This document shows, piece by piece, positions 1 to 6,085 of a stretch of 6,215 nucleotides of DNA (positions are counted from its first letter, which is position 1; the number at the start of each line of letters is the position of its first letter). Both the position numbers and the translations under genes were made by a program. The DNA is from an uncultured Eubacteriales bacterium (GTDB lineage: Bacteria > Bacillota_A > Clostridia > Oscillospirales > Oscillospiraceae), in assembly GCA_949742895.1 (NCBI GenBank), contig CATJRT010000100.1, positions 1 through 6,215 on the forward strand, written 5' to 3'. The notes beneath the pieces were generated by a model, which saw only the letters and a program-made list of their open reading frames with translations, was not told where the DNA came from and ran no database searches.

Positions 1-299
1 CCGGTGATGGTGTTCTGCCAGGTGCGGAAGGGGGTGAGCAGGTTCCAGTCCTTGTCAAAGGCCAGGTAGCCGTGCATCATGGCGGACACCCCGGCGGCGG
101 CGATGCCGTCCCGGTTTTCCACCTGGGACAGGGCGGCTTTCAGGCCGGTCCACACCTCCTCCAGAGGATAGGTCCACACCCCGTTCTCATACCGGGAGGC
201 CCAGGTGTAGTCCCCGGAGGAGACCGGCTTGAAGCTGTCGCCAATGGCAACCGCCTTAATGCGGGTGGAGCCCAATTCAATTCCTAAACAGGTTTTCAT
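1..299 (-). CDS. FGGY-family carbohydrate kinase, N-terminal part (runs off the window)
   Basis: The product should phosphorylate a sugar or sugar alcohol (a pentulose such as xylulose or ribulose is typical) in the cytoplasm with ATP. The visible 99 residues begin [20 protein letters not shown], which is the phosphate-1 loop of the FGGY fold at residues 5-16. Residues 75-98 carry the [11 protein letters not shown] and PFRTWQNT stretches typical of xylulokinase-like members. The usual Asp of the loop (DxGT) is Glu here (ELGST), a form I recall from a clostridial subgroup annotated only as FGGY kinase or ATPase. The ATG at 299 is preceded by GAAGGAGAAAAG, a good ribosome binding site. It lies 12 nt after the stop of the chimeric frame 312-437, so the two are probably co-transcribed from the promoter at 492-520. 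The neighbouring AraR-type remnant hints at arabinose or another pentose, but the sugar is not certain. The frame is clean to the window edge, so the gene itself looks intact. Confidence 0.87.
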   Translation of the reverse strand, partial: MKTCLGIELGSTRIKAVAIGDSFKPVSSGDYTWASRYENGVWTYPLEEVWTGLKAALSQVENRDGIAAAGVSAMMHGYLAFDKDWNLLTPFRTWQNTIT

Positions 300-311
300 C
301 TTTTCTCCTTC

Positions 312-437
312 TTATGTTTTGTTTCTGCGCAGCAGAACCACCATGCTCTCGTCAGCCTCCAGCGTACGGTCGAGGAGCATGACCTGGGTGCCGGTGTCCA
401 GAGACAGGGCCAAAGCAAGGCTGAGGACTTTTTTCAT
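312..437 (-). pseudogene. Chimeric 41-codon frame: signal-peptide start fused to an unrelated gene tail
   Basis: The frame starts MKKVLSLALALSL, the Lys-Lys plus hydrophobic start of a secreted protein; in clostridial sugar operons this is usual for a substrate-binding lipoprotein. At about residue 14 it changes to a charged soluble tail (DTGTQVMLLDRTLEADES, then MVVLLRRNKT) with a TAA stop. No lipobox or cleavage site follows the hydrophobic part. The stop lies 12 nt before the kinase ATG, the spacing expected for the last residues of an upstream operon gene. I infer an in-frame deletion joining the first codons of a binding-protein gene to the last 28 codons of another gene. I do not recognise the tail. 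An AAGGA lies 13 nt before the ATG, rather far. The frame may still be translated as a 41-residue peptide, or it may only be a leader left on the kinase mRNA. Confidence 0.55.
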
Positions 438-491
438 TTTCAGTTCATGTTCCTTACTTTCTAAAATTTGTCCAGGGTTAACGCTGATGCC

Positions 492-520
492 AGTATAGCA
501 TTTGTACCCCGCAGCGTCAA
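492..520 (-). promoter_or_regulatory. Sigma-A promoter for the chimeric frame and sugar kinase
   Basis: Read on the minus strand there is TTGACG (520-515), a 17-nt spacer and TATACT (497-492). A TG one base upstream of the -10 makes it an extended -10. Five of six -35 bases and five of six -10 bases match consensus at ideal spacing. It points at the 41-codon frame (start 437) and the kinase (start 299), giving a leader of about 50 nt. Confidence 0.75.
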
Positions 521-529
521 TAATTTGTA
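500..529. promoter_or_regulatory. Two ATTTGTA half-sites, candidate AraR-type operators
   Basis: ATTTGTAC occurs at 500-507, inside the promoter spacer, and ATTTGTA at 523-529, just upstream of the -35. The Bacillus subtilis AraR operator is known as ATTTGTACGTACAAAT, so each is a left half-site with a poorly matching right half (about 9-10 of 16 positions overall). Starts are 23 bp apart, roughly two helical turns. The position is right for repression, and the adjacent dead regulator is of the AraR type. Operator assignment is inference from motif and context. Confidence 0.42.
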
Positions 530-856
530 TTATCGAAAGCGGCGTATACAGCAGCGAGCAGCTTCTACCCCACAGAGCAGCTGTTCTGTCAGCGCTTTCA
601 GATCAGCCGGACCCTGTCGGCACTGGAGGACAAGGGTCTGATCACCCGCCGGCAGGGCAGCGGTTCCCGCCTTCGGGACACACAGAATCGGAGGCCCTCT
701 TGAACTGTACTGTCGCAGCGGTTACCACCTATTTTCTCCCATGGGACACATAATTTGGGGAAGCTAGCCGCCGATCTGATGCTGTGCCAGCTTCGGGGCG
801 AGGCGTGTTGGTCTGTGGTGGTCCCCTGGGTCCTGGTGGAAAAGGAGAGCAGCTGA
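529..856 (+). pseudogene. Broken GntR-LacI (AraR-type) transcriptional regulator
   Basis: Three pieces of one regulator are recognisable. At 529-563 the frame reads IIESGVYSSEQLL, the start of a GntR winged helix. The reading then shifts by one base: from 563 it gives FYPTEQLFCQRFQISRT, then LSALEDKGLITRRQGSGSRL, the rest of the GntR domain. Compared with the usual SRTTVRQALSALE, about five residues of the recognition helix are lost. A TGA at 701 ends this piece. From 704 to the TGA at 854-856 the same frame reads HNLGKLAADLMLCQLRGEA and then VVVPWVLVEKESS, the C-terminal end of a LacI-type sugar-binding domain. The roughly 270 residues normally between are missing, as is the start of the gene. 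GntR DNA-binding plus LacI effector domain is the AraR architecture. It lies divergent to the sugar kinase it probably once controlled. With a frameshift, a damaged recognition helix and a large deletion it cannot work. Confidence 0.8.
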
Positions 857-1106
857 ATTATGATTTCACAGTGACTAGGGCTCACAATATACAGCTTACA
901 GTTTTCGCAGATTACTTCGCTCACTCAATACAAGACCGAGACGGTGTTCTGACTCATCTTTACCGCTCTTTCGATGACCTTGTACACATACCCTTGCCGA
1001 CAAAACAACCAGCGGTACAGAATACAGTACCGCTGGCTTTGCTCGGCCTCGGATATGTAAGTCAAAAATAGCGTGAGGGGGTGTGTTCAGGTTATAGGTG
1101 ATTGCA
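857..1106. other. Non-coding stretch between regulator remnant and efflux operon
   Basis: Apart from the terminator at 999-1036 I see no gene, promoter or repeat here that I can support. Short open stretches on the minus strand are broken by stops and match no family I recognise. It may be decayed coding DNA. Confidence 0.5.
999..1036 (-). terminator. Rho-independent terminator of the efflux operon
   Basis: A perfect 10-bp stem, CCAGCGGTAC (1009-1018) with GTACCGCTGG (1027-1036), encloses an 8-nt loop. On the minus strand it is followed by TTGTTTTGTC (1008-999). It lies 70 nt after the stop of the TolC-like gene, the last gene of the operon. The stem is symmetric, but the T-tract exists only on the minus-strand side, which sets the direction. 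Confidence 0.75.
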
Positions 1107-2315
1107 TCATAATATGCCATGATCCACAGCCCAGCGATAGGTGTTGTAGGCAGAAAACAGATCATGCTCCGCAGAGGCCAGCTTCTCCTCAGCTTGGGCC
1201 GCCTTGTCCTCTGCCATGCGGAGCGCGTTTTCAGAGAGAAGGCCTTGGCTGTATTTTATCCGGGCGGCGGTGAAGTTTTCTAATTCTGCCAGCAGGGCGG
1301 ACTGGGCGGTCTGCCGAAGCTGCTGATGGTCCAAAGTCTTGATGTACAGATTACGCAGGTCCAGCTCAAAGTCCCGCACCGTTTTGTCGTAGGTGTATTT
1401 GGCCGCGTAGTAGTTATGGCGGGCTTGCTGATAGGTTCGGTTATTGGCTTTGTAGCTCAGGCCGTGGTCGCCGCCGTGGTCATTGTAGTCCTTCCGCGCG
1501 TCCATATAGACTTGGGTGGCCTGGAAAAGTTCCCAGCTGTTCTCCTTAGCTGTCTCTAAATCCTTTTCCAGGTCCATATCCTCCAGCTCCGCGTCAGTGA
1601 CCTGGGGCAGAGGTTCCAGAGCGATGTCCCCGGTGATCTCTGCGCCGACGAGCAGCTCCAGCTGGCTCTTGCCAGTGTTCAAATTCATCCGCAGAGTAGC
1701 AAGGCTGCTGTTCAGCTCCCTGCGGCTGTTCTGAGCCTGACCCAGGGCCAGGGAGGAGATGTGTCCCAGTTGGAAGCGCAGCTCAAGCTCAGCAATCTGC
1801 CGGTCCAAGGCGCTGAGCTTCCGCTCCAGCCCATCCTTTTGGAGCTCTATGACGGACAGAGCGATGTAGGCGCCTTCCCCGGCCATGACGATCCGGTCTT
1901 GCAGGCTTCGCAGCTGGCGGACGGCGTCGGCGTTGTCCTCCTGCATGTCGCCCTCTTTGATAGCGTCAAACTGCTCCCGAAGGGCGTCATAGGCCTGATC
2001 CATCCGGTCATAGGCCAGAGTTCCGCTCTGTCCGAATTGCACCATCATCCACTGGGCGGAGGCGATTTCATTGAGCTGTTCCCGCAGCTGCTCTTTCAGC
2101 TTGTCGTAGTTGATCTCCCCCAGATTGTCGACGCTCTCCTGGAGGGCCAAAACCTGCAGGTTGCTCTCCCGCATCCGCCGGCTCAGATTAACAAAGGAAA
2201 TTGTCCCGGCCGGGTCTTCCTTATACTCCGGCTCCGCCGGTTCCGCAGAGGCTCCGTTCAGTGCGGACAGGAGCAGCAGGCCGGACAACACTGCGGCGCA
2301 AACGCTTCTTTTCAT
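1107..2315 (-). CDS. TolC-family-like exported coiled-coil protein
   Basis: This is probably the outer component of an efflux assembly. The 402-residue product starts with an N-terminal signal peptide (residues 1-24; hydrophobic core 5-19, cleavage after ASA). There is no lipobox cysteine. The rest is almost all helical and coiled-coil-like, with two repeats of the kind that define the TolC/OEP family. The first repeat has LGHISSLALGQA at about 183-194, leading into QLELLVG near 217-223. The second has KYSQGLLSENALRMAEDKA at about 354-372, running to the C-terminus. E. coli TolC is about 470 residues as precursor, so this is a short member. I chose the ATG at 2315 because GGAGGAACGAAGT precedes it and the signal peptide begins there; an in-frame ATG at 2339 would add eight residues. 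It follows the HlyD gene by 29 nt and is last in the operon. A clostridium has no outer membrane to hold a TolC barrel, so a cell-wall channel or scaffold role is possible. A simple secreted coiled-coil protein is the alternative. Confidence 0.78.
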   Translation of the reverse strand: MKRSVCAAVLSGLLLLSALNGASAEPAEPEYKEDPAGTISFVNLSRRMRESNLQVLALQESVDNLGEINYDKLKEQLREQLNEIASAQWMMVQFGQSGTLAYDRMDQAYDALREQFDAIKEGDMQEDNADAVRQLRSLQDRIVMAGEGAYIALSVIELQKDGLERKLSALDRQIAELELRFQLGHISSLALGQAQNSRRELNSSLATLRMNLNTGKSQLELLVGAEITGDIALEPLPQVTDAELEDMDLEKDLETAKENSWELFQATQVYMDARKDYNDHGGDHGLSYKANNRTYQQARHNYYAAKYTYDKTVRDFELDLRNLYIKTLDHQQLRQTAQSALLAELENFTAARIKYSQGLLSENALRMAEDKAAQAEEKLASAEHDLFSAYNTYRWAVDHGIL

Positions 2316-2344
2316 ACTTCGTTCCTCCATAATATACAAGCAGT

Positions 2345-3397
2345 TTACTCCTGCACAGCCGCCAGGCGAAGGAACAGCGATTGCCCAACGGCAAAGGGCC
2401 CGCCGCCGGTCAGCTCGGCCTTGATCTTGACGCTGCGCTGATTCCGGTTGCTGTTGTTTTCGTAGTTCTCCGGCGGGTAAACCGCCTGCAAGTCGATATA
2501 GACCACCCTGCCCCTGCCCACCTCCTCCTGGCTGCCCTGAAGAAACAGGCTCAGCTCATCTCCATAGGCCGCCTGGGGCAGATAGTCCTGGGGCAGATAG
2601 AACACGGCGTACTGGCGGTTTCCACTGGACAGCTTAAATACCCCCTGGCCGGCGGCCACCGTGGCGCCCGGCTCCAGACTTGCGGCGATAATTACCCCGT
2701 CGGCGGCCGCCCGAATGAGATAGTCCTCCCGGCCGCGCTTAAGCTGTTCGAGCTGGAGCTGGGTCAAATCTACATCGGCCTGGGCCGCCGCGATGGCCTG
2801 CTCGTCGGCAGTGGGCAGGGCGATGGCCTGGACACTGTTTTTGGCGGCAGTCAGCTGGGCCTGTGTGGTGGCGATCTGAGACTGCGCCGCTTCTACCGCC
2901 CGCTCGTACTGTCTCAGCTCAACCAGAGCGATGGCGCCGGCGTCATAGAGGATCTGCTGCTCGGACAGCGCCTGCTGTGCCGCCGACAGAGCCGTCCGGG
3001 CCTGGGCAAGGTTCTCCTCCCACAGCGTCACGTTGGCCTGGGCCGCCCGGCGGGCGGCCTGCTGGGAGTCCAGGTTCAAGGGCGCGCTCAGCTGCTGGAG
3101 CTGTGCTTCCTTGATGGCCAGGGTCTGCTTCAGCAGCGCGATTTGGTCGTCCACCGTACTGTCATCCAGGACGGCCAGAAGCTCTCCCTGGCTGACACTT
3201 TGCCCGGGCTGCACCAGGACAGACTCCACCCGTCCCCCTGCCTGGGTAAAGCAGGTGGTGGAGGCGATCTCCACCGAGCCCTCCAGCAGAAGCTGGTCAT
3301 CCTTGGGCAGGAGGGAAAAGACGGCCAGCGCCCCCGCCACGGCCAAAACCGGGACAAGGACCAGAACCACATTTCGCAGGGATATCTTTTTCTTCAT
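2345..3397 (-). CDS. HlyD-family efflux adaptor (membrane fusion protein)
   Basis: The product should link the ABC pump to the TolC-like protein on the outer face of the membrane. It has 350 residues. A Lys-rich start (MKKKISLRN) is followed by one membrane anchor at about 10-30. The first half of a lipoyl-like domain lies at about 54-79 (GRVESVLVQPGQSVSQGELL). A long Ala/Gln-rich coiled-coil hairpin spans about 84-220 with its tip near LYDAGAIALVEL (150-161). The second lipoyl half (AAADGVIIAASLEPGATV) and a beta-barrel region run to the end. This is the standard HlyD/AcrA order. The hairpin is about 65-70 residues per arm, long enough to reach a TolC-type partner. The start is the ATG at 3397; a GTG directly before it (3400) is equally in frame, and GGGGG at 3410-3406 could serve either. 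The gene begins 18 nt after the permease stop, suggesting translational coupling. Confidence 0.92.
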   Translation of the reverse strand: MKKKISLRNVVLVLVPVLAVAGALAVFSLLPKDDQLLLEGSVEIASTTCFTQAGGRVESVLVQPGQSVSQGELLAVLDDSTVDDQIALLKQTLAIKEAQLQQLSAPLNLDSQQAARRAAQANVTLWEENLAQARTALSAAQQALSEQQILYDAGAIALVELRQYERAVEAAQSQIATTQAQLTAAKNSVQAIALPTADEQAIAAAQADVDLTQLQLEQLKRGREDYLIRAAADGVIIAASLEPGATVAAGQGVFKLSSGNRQYAVFYLPQDYLPQAAYGDELSLFLQGSQEEVGRGRVVYIDLQAVYPPENYENNSNRNQRSVKIKAELTGGGPFAVGQSLFLRLAAVQE

Positions 3398-3415
3398 CAC
3401 AAGTGCCCCCGTTTC

Positions 3416-4213
3416 TTAAATTGGCAGATTTTTTCGGTCGAACACAAACACGCTCAGGCCAAACAGCAGCAGGACCAGCCCCGCCAGGACCACTTCCAGC
3501 CCCGCCGTTCCGCTCCCCTCCAAAATGCGCTGGATGTCCAGAAGGGAGTAGAGGGAGAAGCCCTTTAAAGACTCCGCCTTGGGCGACGCCCCTCCCAGTA
3601 CGAACAGGAGCAGGGACCCGACGGCCACCCCGGAGGAGCAGGACAGGGCCAGTCTGGCCTCGTTGAACAGGCAGGAGTAGAAGAAGCAGATCATCCCCAC
3701 CAGCATGGTCAGCAGGGCCGCATTGAGGTTGAGCCGCAGAAAGATGCGCCCATTGAGCATATCCCCAAAGAGTGCCCGGCACACCCAGCCGCCGGCCATG
3801 TGGAGCAAGGCGAACAGCAGGGCAATGGAGAACAGCAGCGTGATCCCCTTGGTCACAATGATCCTCCGCCGGGACACCGGCGCCATCAGCAGGTAGGAGA
3901 AGGAGCCGTTGTCCACCAGCTTTACCACCAGCTTGTTGGCGGTGATGATGCAGTAGATCAGTGGGATGATGAACACGATAAAGCCGTAGTAGTAGTCGGC
4001 CAGGAAGCCGGTGAGATTGGTGGACACCGAGTCAAAGCCGAAGGCGGACATAAGGCCCTCGGGAAACAGCTCCAGCATACTGGCGATGGCCGTGGTGTCG
4101 GTGGGGTCGAACATGGAGGCGATCACAGAGAAGTAGATCATCATCGCGTAGGCGATGATGGCCCAGAGGAGGGCGTTTCCCTTCAGGTCGGCCTTAAACA
4201 GCGTCAGACTCAT
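3416..4213 (-). CDS. ABC-2-type transporter permease
   Basis: This is the membrane half of the ABC exporter encoded with the ATPase just upstream. The 265-residue product shows six probable membrane helices at about 15-34, 74-92, 123-143, 164-183, 189-207 and 239-257. There is a large outer loop between the first two (35-73). A cytoplasmic segment with PVSRRRIIVTKG (112-123) is of the type that faces the ATPase in ABC-2 permeases (seen also in bacitracin- and lantibiotic-type exporters). The C-terminal DRKNLPI tail is common in this class. I start it at the ATG at 4213, preceded by GGGAGG at good distance and giving a normal length. A longer open frame upstream to 4276 would add 21 Arg-rich residues and overlap the ATPase gene further. 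Even from 4213 it overlaps the end of the ATPase gene by 20 nt, so the two are translationally coupled. The substrate cannot be read from the sequence. Confidence 0.87.
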   Translation of the reverse strand: MSLTLFKADLKGNALLWAIIAYAMMIYFSVIASMFDPTDTTAIASMLELFPEGLMSAFGFDSVSTNLTGFLADYYYGFIVFIIPLIYCIITANKLVVKLVDNGSFSYLLMAPVSRRRIIVTKGITLLFSIALLFALLHMAGGWVCRALFGDMLNGRIFLRLNLNAALLTMLVGMICFFYSCLFNEARLALSCSSGVAVGSLLLFVLGGASPKAESLKGFSLYSLLDIQRILEGSGTAGLEVVLAGLVLLLFGLSVFVFDRKNLPI

Positions 4214-5096
4214 GGACGCCCTCCCTTCCGTAGAGATGGAGAAATATCTCCTCCAGGCTCTGACTCTTGCTCTCAAGGGAGATCACATCCAGCTGGGCCA
4301 GCAGGCGCAGCAGACTCCCCAGCTGCTCCTGCTGTATGCCGATCTCAAGCTGGCCGGACTCGCTTTGGACAACGGCGCACCCCAGCTCTGTCAGCCGGGA
4401 GGCCTCCTCCGGGCGGGCCAGCCGGAGAAGAAAGGATTTCCGCTGGTTCTGCCCCAGGGCTCGGATGCTGTCCTCCAGCACCACCTGTCCCTCCCGGAGG
4501 ATGACCACCCGGTCGCAGGTTTTCTCCACCTCCTCAAACATGTGGCTGCTCATGAGGATGGTCTTGCCCCGCTTTTTCTCGTCGACCACCAGGTCGGTAA
4601 AGCGGTTCTGCATCAGGGGGTCCAGCCCGCTGGTGGGCTCGTCCAGAATAATGACCTGGGGGTCATTCATGAAGGCGGCGATAATGCCCACCTTCTGCTT
4701 CATTCCCTTGGAATACCGCTTAATCTTCCCAGACAGGTCGATCTCAAATCGCTCCTCCAGCTCTTTCTGGCGGGTCTTATCCTTCGTTCCGCGCATTTGG
4801 GACAGGAAGTCCAGGAACTGCCGGCCTGTCATGCCGTCCAGAAAGGCGATCTCACCGGGGAGGTAGCCCATAAGCTTCTGGATATCCTGGGTCTGCCGCC
4901 AGCAGTCCAGGCCGCCGATGGAGCAACGCCCGCTGTCCGGCCTGGAAAATCCCAGCAGACATCGGATAGTGGTGGTTTTGCCGGCGCCGTTCGGTCCTAG
5001 ATAGCCTACGACCTGGCCCTCATCCACCTGGAAAGACACCTCCCGAATCCCCTTCCCGCCGGGATACTGCAGGGTCAGATTCTCCACCTTTATCAT
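4194..5096 (-). CDS. ABC transporter ATP-binding protein of the exporter
   Basis: This cytoplasmic ATPase should drive the exporter. The 300-residue protein is complete, with all motifs intact: Walker A GPNGAGKT (34-41), signature YSKGMKQK (128-135), Walker B VIILDEP (148-154) followed by a D-loop SGLD, and the H-loop His in MSSH (185). The Q-loop position is unusual: around residues 76-82 the text is MGYLPGE, as in several DrrA/BcrA-like export ATPases. The roughly 80-residue tail after 220 is typical of drug and antimicrobial-peptide exporters. The ATG at 5096 is preceded by GGGGAGGGACGGAA and lies 18 nt after the TetR stop. Its 3' end overlaps the permease start. The closest general class is multidrug or peptide export; lipid or lantibiotic self-protection is also possible. 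Confidence 0.95.
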   Translation of the reverse strand: MIKVENLTLQYPGGKGIREVSFQVDEGQVVGYLGPNGAGKTTTIRCLLGFSRPDSGRCSIGGLDCWRQTQDIQKLMGYLPGEIAFLDGMTGRQFLDFLSQMRGTKDKTRQKELEERFEIDLSGKIKRYSKGMKQKVGIIAAFMNDPQVIILDEPTSGLDPLMQNRFTDLVVDEKKRGKTILMSSHMFEEVEKTCDRVVILREGQVVLEDSIRALGQNQRKSFLLRLARPEEASRLTELGCAVVQSESGQLEIGIQQEQLGSLLRLLAQLDVISLESKSQSLEEIFLHLYGREGVHESDAV

Positions 5097-5114
5097 TTCC
5101 GTCCCTCCCCGCTG

Positions 5115-5738
5115 TTACAGATATTCCTCTTTGTAAAAATTGTTTTTGAGCAGCATCAGGTACTCCTGAAACCGGTCCATATACCGCTCGATCATCTCGG
5201 GCCGGCAGTCATCGGCCGTCCGGACAGAGAAAAGGCCCAGAGCACAGTTCATAATCATTTCCAGCACAACTTTCGACGAGATCCCCTCTTTGAATTTTTC
5301 GGTGTCGGTATGTGATACCACCATCTCGTTCCGCAGTACGTCGATGCCGGAGAAATATACGCCTACCTCGTCCCGGACCTCCGGGTCCGCCTCTCCGAAG
5401 ACGGAGTATAAGAACTGCGTCAGGAAAGGGTGCCTTTTCAGCGCCTCGATCTTAATGCGGCTCAGCGCCAGCACGCGCTCAAAAAAGTCGGTGGAGATGG
5501 CGTCCAGCCGGGCGTTCATGGCGCTCAGGAGTACATTGGAGGCCTCCTGGATCAGATCCAGGTACAGCTCCTTCTTTGAGTTAAAATAATAGAACAGCAT
5601 CGCCTTGGAAATACCGGCCGCCTTGGCGATATCCGCTGTGGACGCTTTCCGGTAGCCGTGCTTTCCAAAAATTTGATATCCCGCATTGAGGATACGCTCC
5701 CGCTTCTCCTGCTCCAGCGCTAAAAAATGCTCTGTCAC
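5115..5738 (-). CDS. TetR/AcrR-family transcriptional regulator
   Basis: This is a ligand-responsive repressor, probably of its own operon. The 207-residue protein has the TetR helix-turn-helix at about 33-52 (STADIAKAAGISKAMLFYYF), followed by the usual NSKKELYLDL helix. Residues 65-207 form an all-helical ligand and dimerisation domain whose ligand cannot be told from sequence. The start is a GTG at 5738, with AAGGGGTG about 8 nt upstream. No ATG is available near the conserved N-terminus. As first gene of the operon, 18 nt before the ATPase, it would be made together with the pump it controls. The promoter upstream carries an inverted repeat in the right place for autoregulation. Confidence 0.95.
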   Translation of the reverse strand: MTEHFLALEQEKRERILNAGYQIFGKHGYRKASTADIAKAAGISKAMLFYYFNSKKELYLDLIQEASNVLLSAMNARLDAISTDFFERVLALSRIKIEALKRHPFLTQFLYSVFGEADPEVRDEVGVYFSGIDVLRNEMVVSHTDTEKFKEGISSKVVLEMIMNCALGLFSVRTADDCRPEMIERYMDRFQEYLMLLKNNFYKEEYL

Positions 5739-5755
5739 GGTTTTAACACCCCTTC

Positions 5756-5801
5756 GACCAAATCGGTTTATACAAGTATATCACAATCAACCGATCTGGT
5801 C
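5756..5801. promoter_or_regulatory. Candidate TetR operator: 13-bp inverted repeat across the promoter
   Basis: GACCAAATCGGTT (5756-5768) and AACCGATCTGGTC (5789-5801) are inverted copies matching at 12 of 13 positions, with a 20-nt spacer. Each arm contains ACC-N5-GGT, itself a small dyad, so each could hold one dimer; centres are 33 bp apart, about three turns. One arm covers the -35 and spacer, the other the start-site region. TetR sites of ACC...GGT type are common. That this operon's TetR binds here is inferred. Confidence 0.7.
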
Positions 5802-5803
5802 AA
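5775..5803 (-). promoter_or_regulatory. Sigma-A promoter of the tetR-ABC-hlyD-tolC-like operon
   Basis: On the minus strand TTGACC (5803-5798) and TATACT (5780-5775) are separated by exactly 17 nt. Transcription would begin near 5768, about 30 nt before the GTG at 5738. No other clear promoter is seen inside the operon, so all five genes probably depend on this one. Confidence 0.85.
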
Positions 5804-6057
5804 TAGCCGTTTTAATCTTTTTCTGGCTTTCCAGTTTGAAAGAGCAATAATTCTTTGGATACATTGGTGCAGTTGCGCTTTGGTTCATATACTTGGAACG
5901 CGCTCTTTTTTGTTTTCTGCTATACTGAAGCGTCCCCAAAAAAGTTAGACAAAAAATGGGGGCTAAAATTAGTCAAGCCACCGAAAGGGCCTGTTGTCTG
6001 AGAGGAGCAGGCGGCAAACTGCGTAAGAAACCCCCTTCAATCCAAAAGATTCCCCCC
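5804..6057. other. Gene-free stretch between the efflux promoter and the sugar ABC promoter
   Basis: No intact gene is visible. The first 120 nt are AT-rich and featureless except for an isolated extended -10 (TGCTATACTG at 5918-5927) without a matching -35. The rest holds the IS3-like end at 5926-6023, listed separately. Confidence 0.5.
5926..6023 (-). mobile_element. Possible right-end remnant of an IS3-family insertion sequence
   Basis: CCCCAAAAAAGTTAGACA (5934-5951), read inward from TGAAGCG at 5926, resembles the terminal inverted repeats of IS3-family (IS150-group) elements, which commonly carry CCCCAAAAAGTTAGACA. On the minus strand a frame ends just before it at a TGA (5975-5973), reading RSLPPAPLRQQALSVA. 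That could be a decayed transposase C-terminus, since these genes end close to the right repeat. No second end or body of the element lies in the window. The identification rests on the end sequence from memory; an ordinary AT-rich spacer is the alternative. Confidence 0.4.
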
Positions 6058-6085
6058 TTGAATTGCAAAATGCCTTTGCTATACT
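6058..6085 (+). promoter_or_regulatory. Sigma-A promoter for the sugar ABC transporter gene
   Basis: TTGAAT (6058-6063), a 16-nt spacer and TATACT (6080-6085) with an extended TG one base upstream. It lies about 80 nt before the ATG at 6167 and points at it. Confidence 0.65.

Noticed and set aside
598..924. Minus-strand frame beginning MSEVICENCKLYIV across the regulator remnant
   Set aside because: The Cys-x2-Cys start looked like a small zinc-ribbon protein, but the remainder is antisense to the recognisable GntR-LacI pieces and there is no ribosome binding site.
900..1040. Minus-strand stretch reading VYKVIERAVKMSQNTVSVLY before a stop
   Set aside because: It is slightly protein-like, but it contains stops, overlaps the terminator and matches no family I know.
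2381..3568. A long plus-strand open frame opposite the HlyD and permease genes
   Set aside because: It has no start signal, reads as low-complexity Gly/Leu/Gln/His-rich text and lies exactly opposite well-supported genes; it is a mirror of GC-rich codon use.
4214..4276. Longer start for the permease adding MRARVRAWRRYFSIS
   Set aside because: The extension is Arg-rich with no ribosome binding site and lies inside the ATPase gene; the ATG at 4213 has a good GGGAGG site.
4155..5000. Plus-strand open frames opposite the ABC ATPase
   Set aside because: The minus-strand frame has every ABC motif in order; the plus-strand text has no recognisable domain.
5875..5916. Weak plus-strand hairpin (GCGC...GTTC with GAACGCGC) followed by TCTTTTTTGTTTTC
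   Set aside because: The stem has a 4-nt bulge and no plus-strand gene precedes it, so a terminator cannot be supported.
5991..6011. GCCTG/CAGGC inverted repeat
   Set aside because: Only five base pairs over a 14-nt loop; expected by chance.
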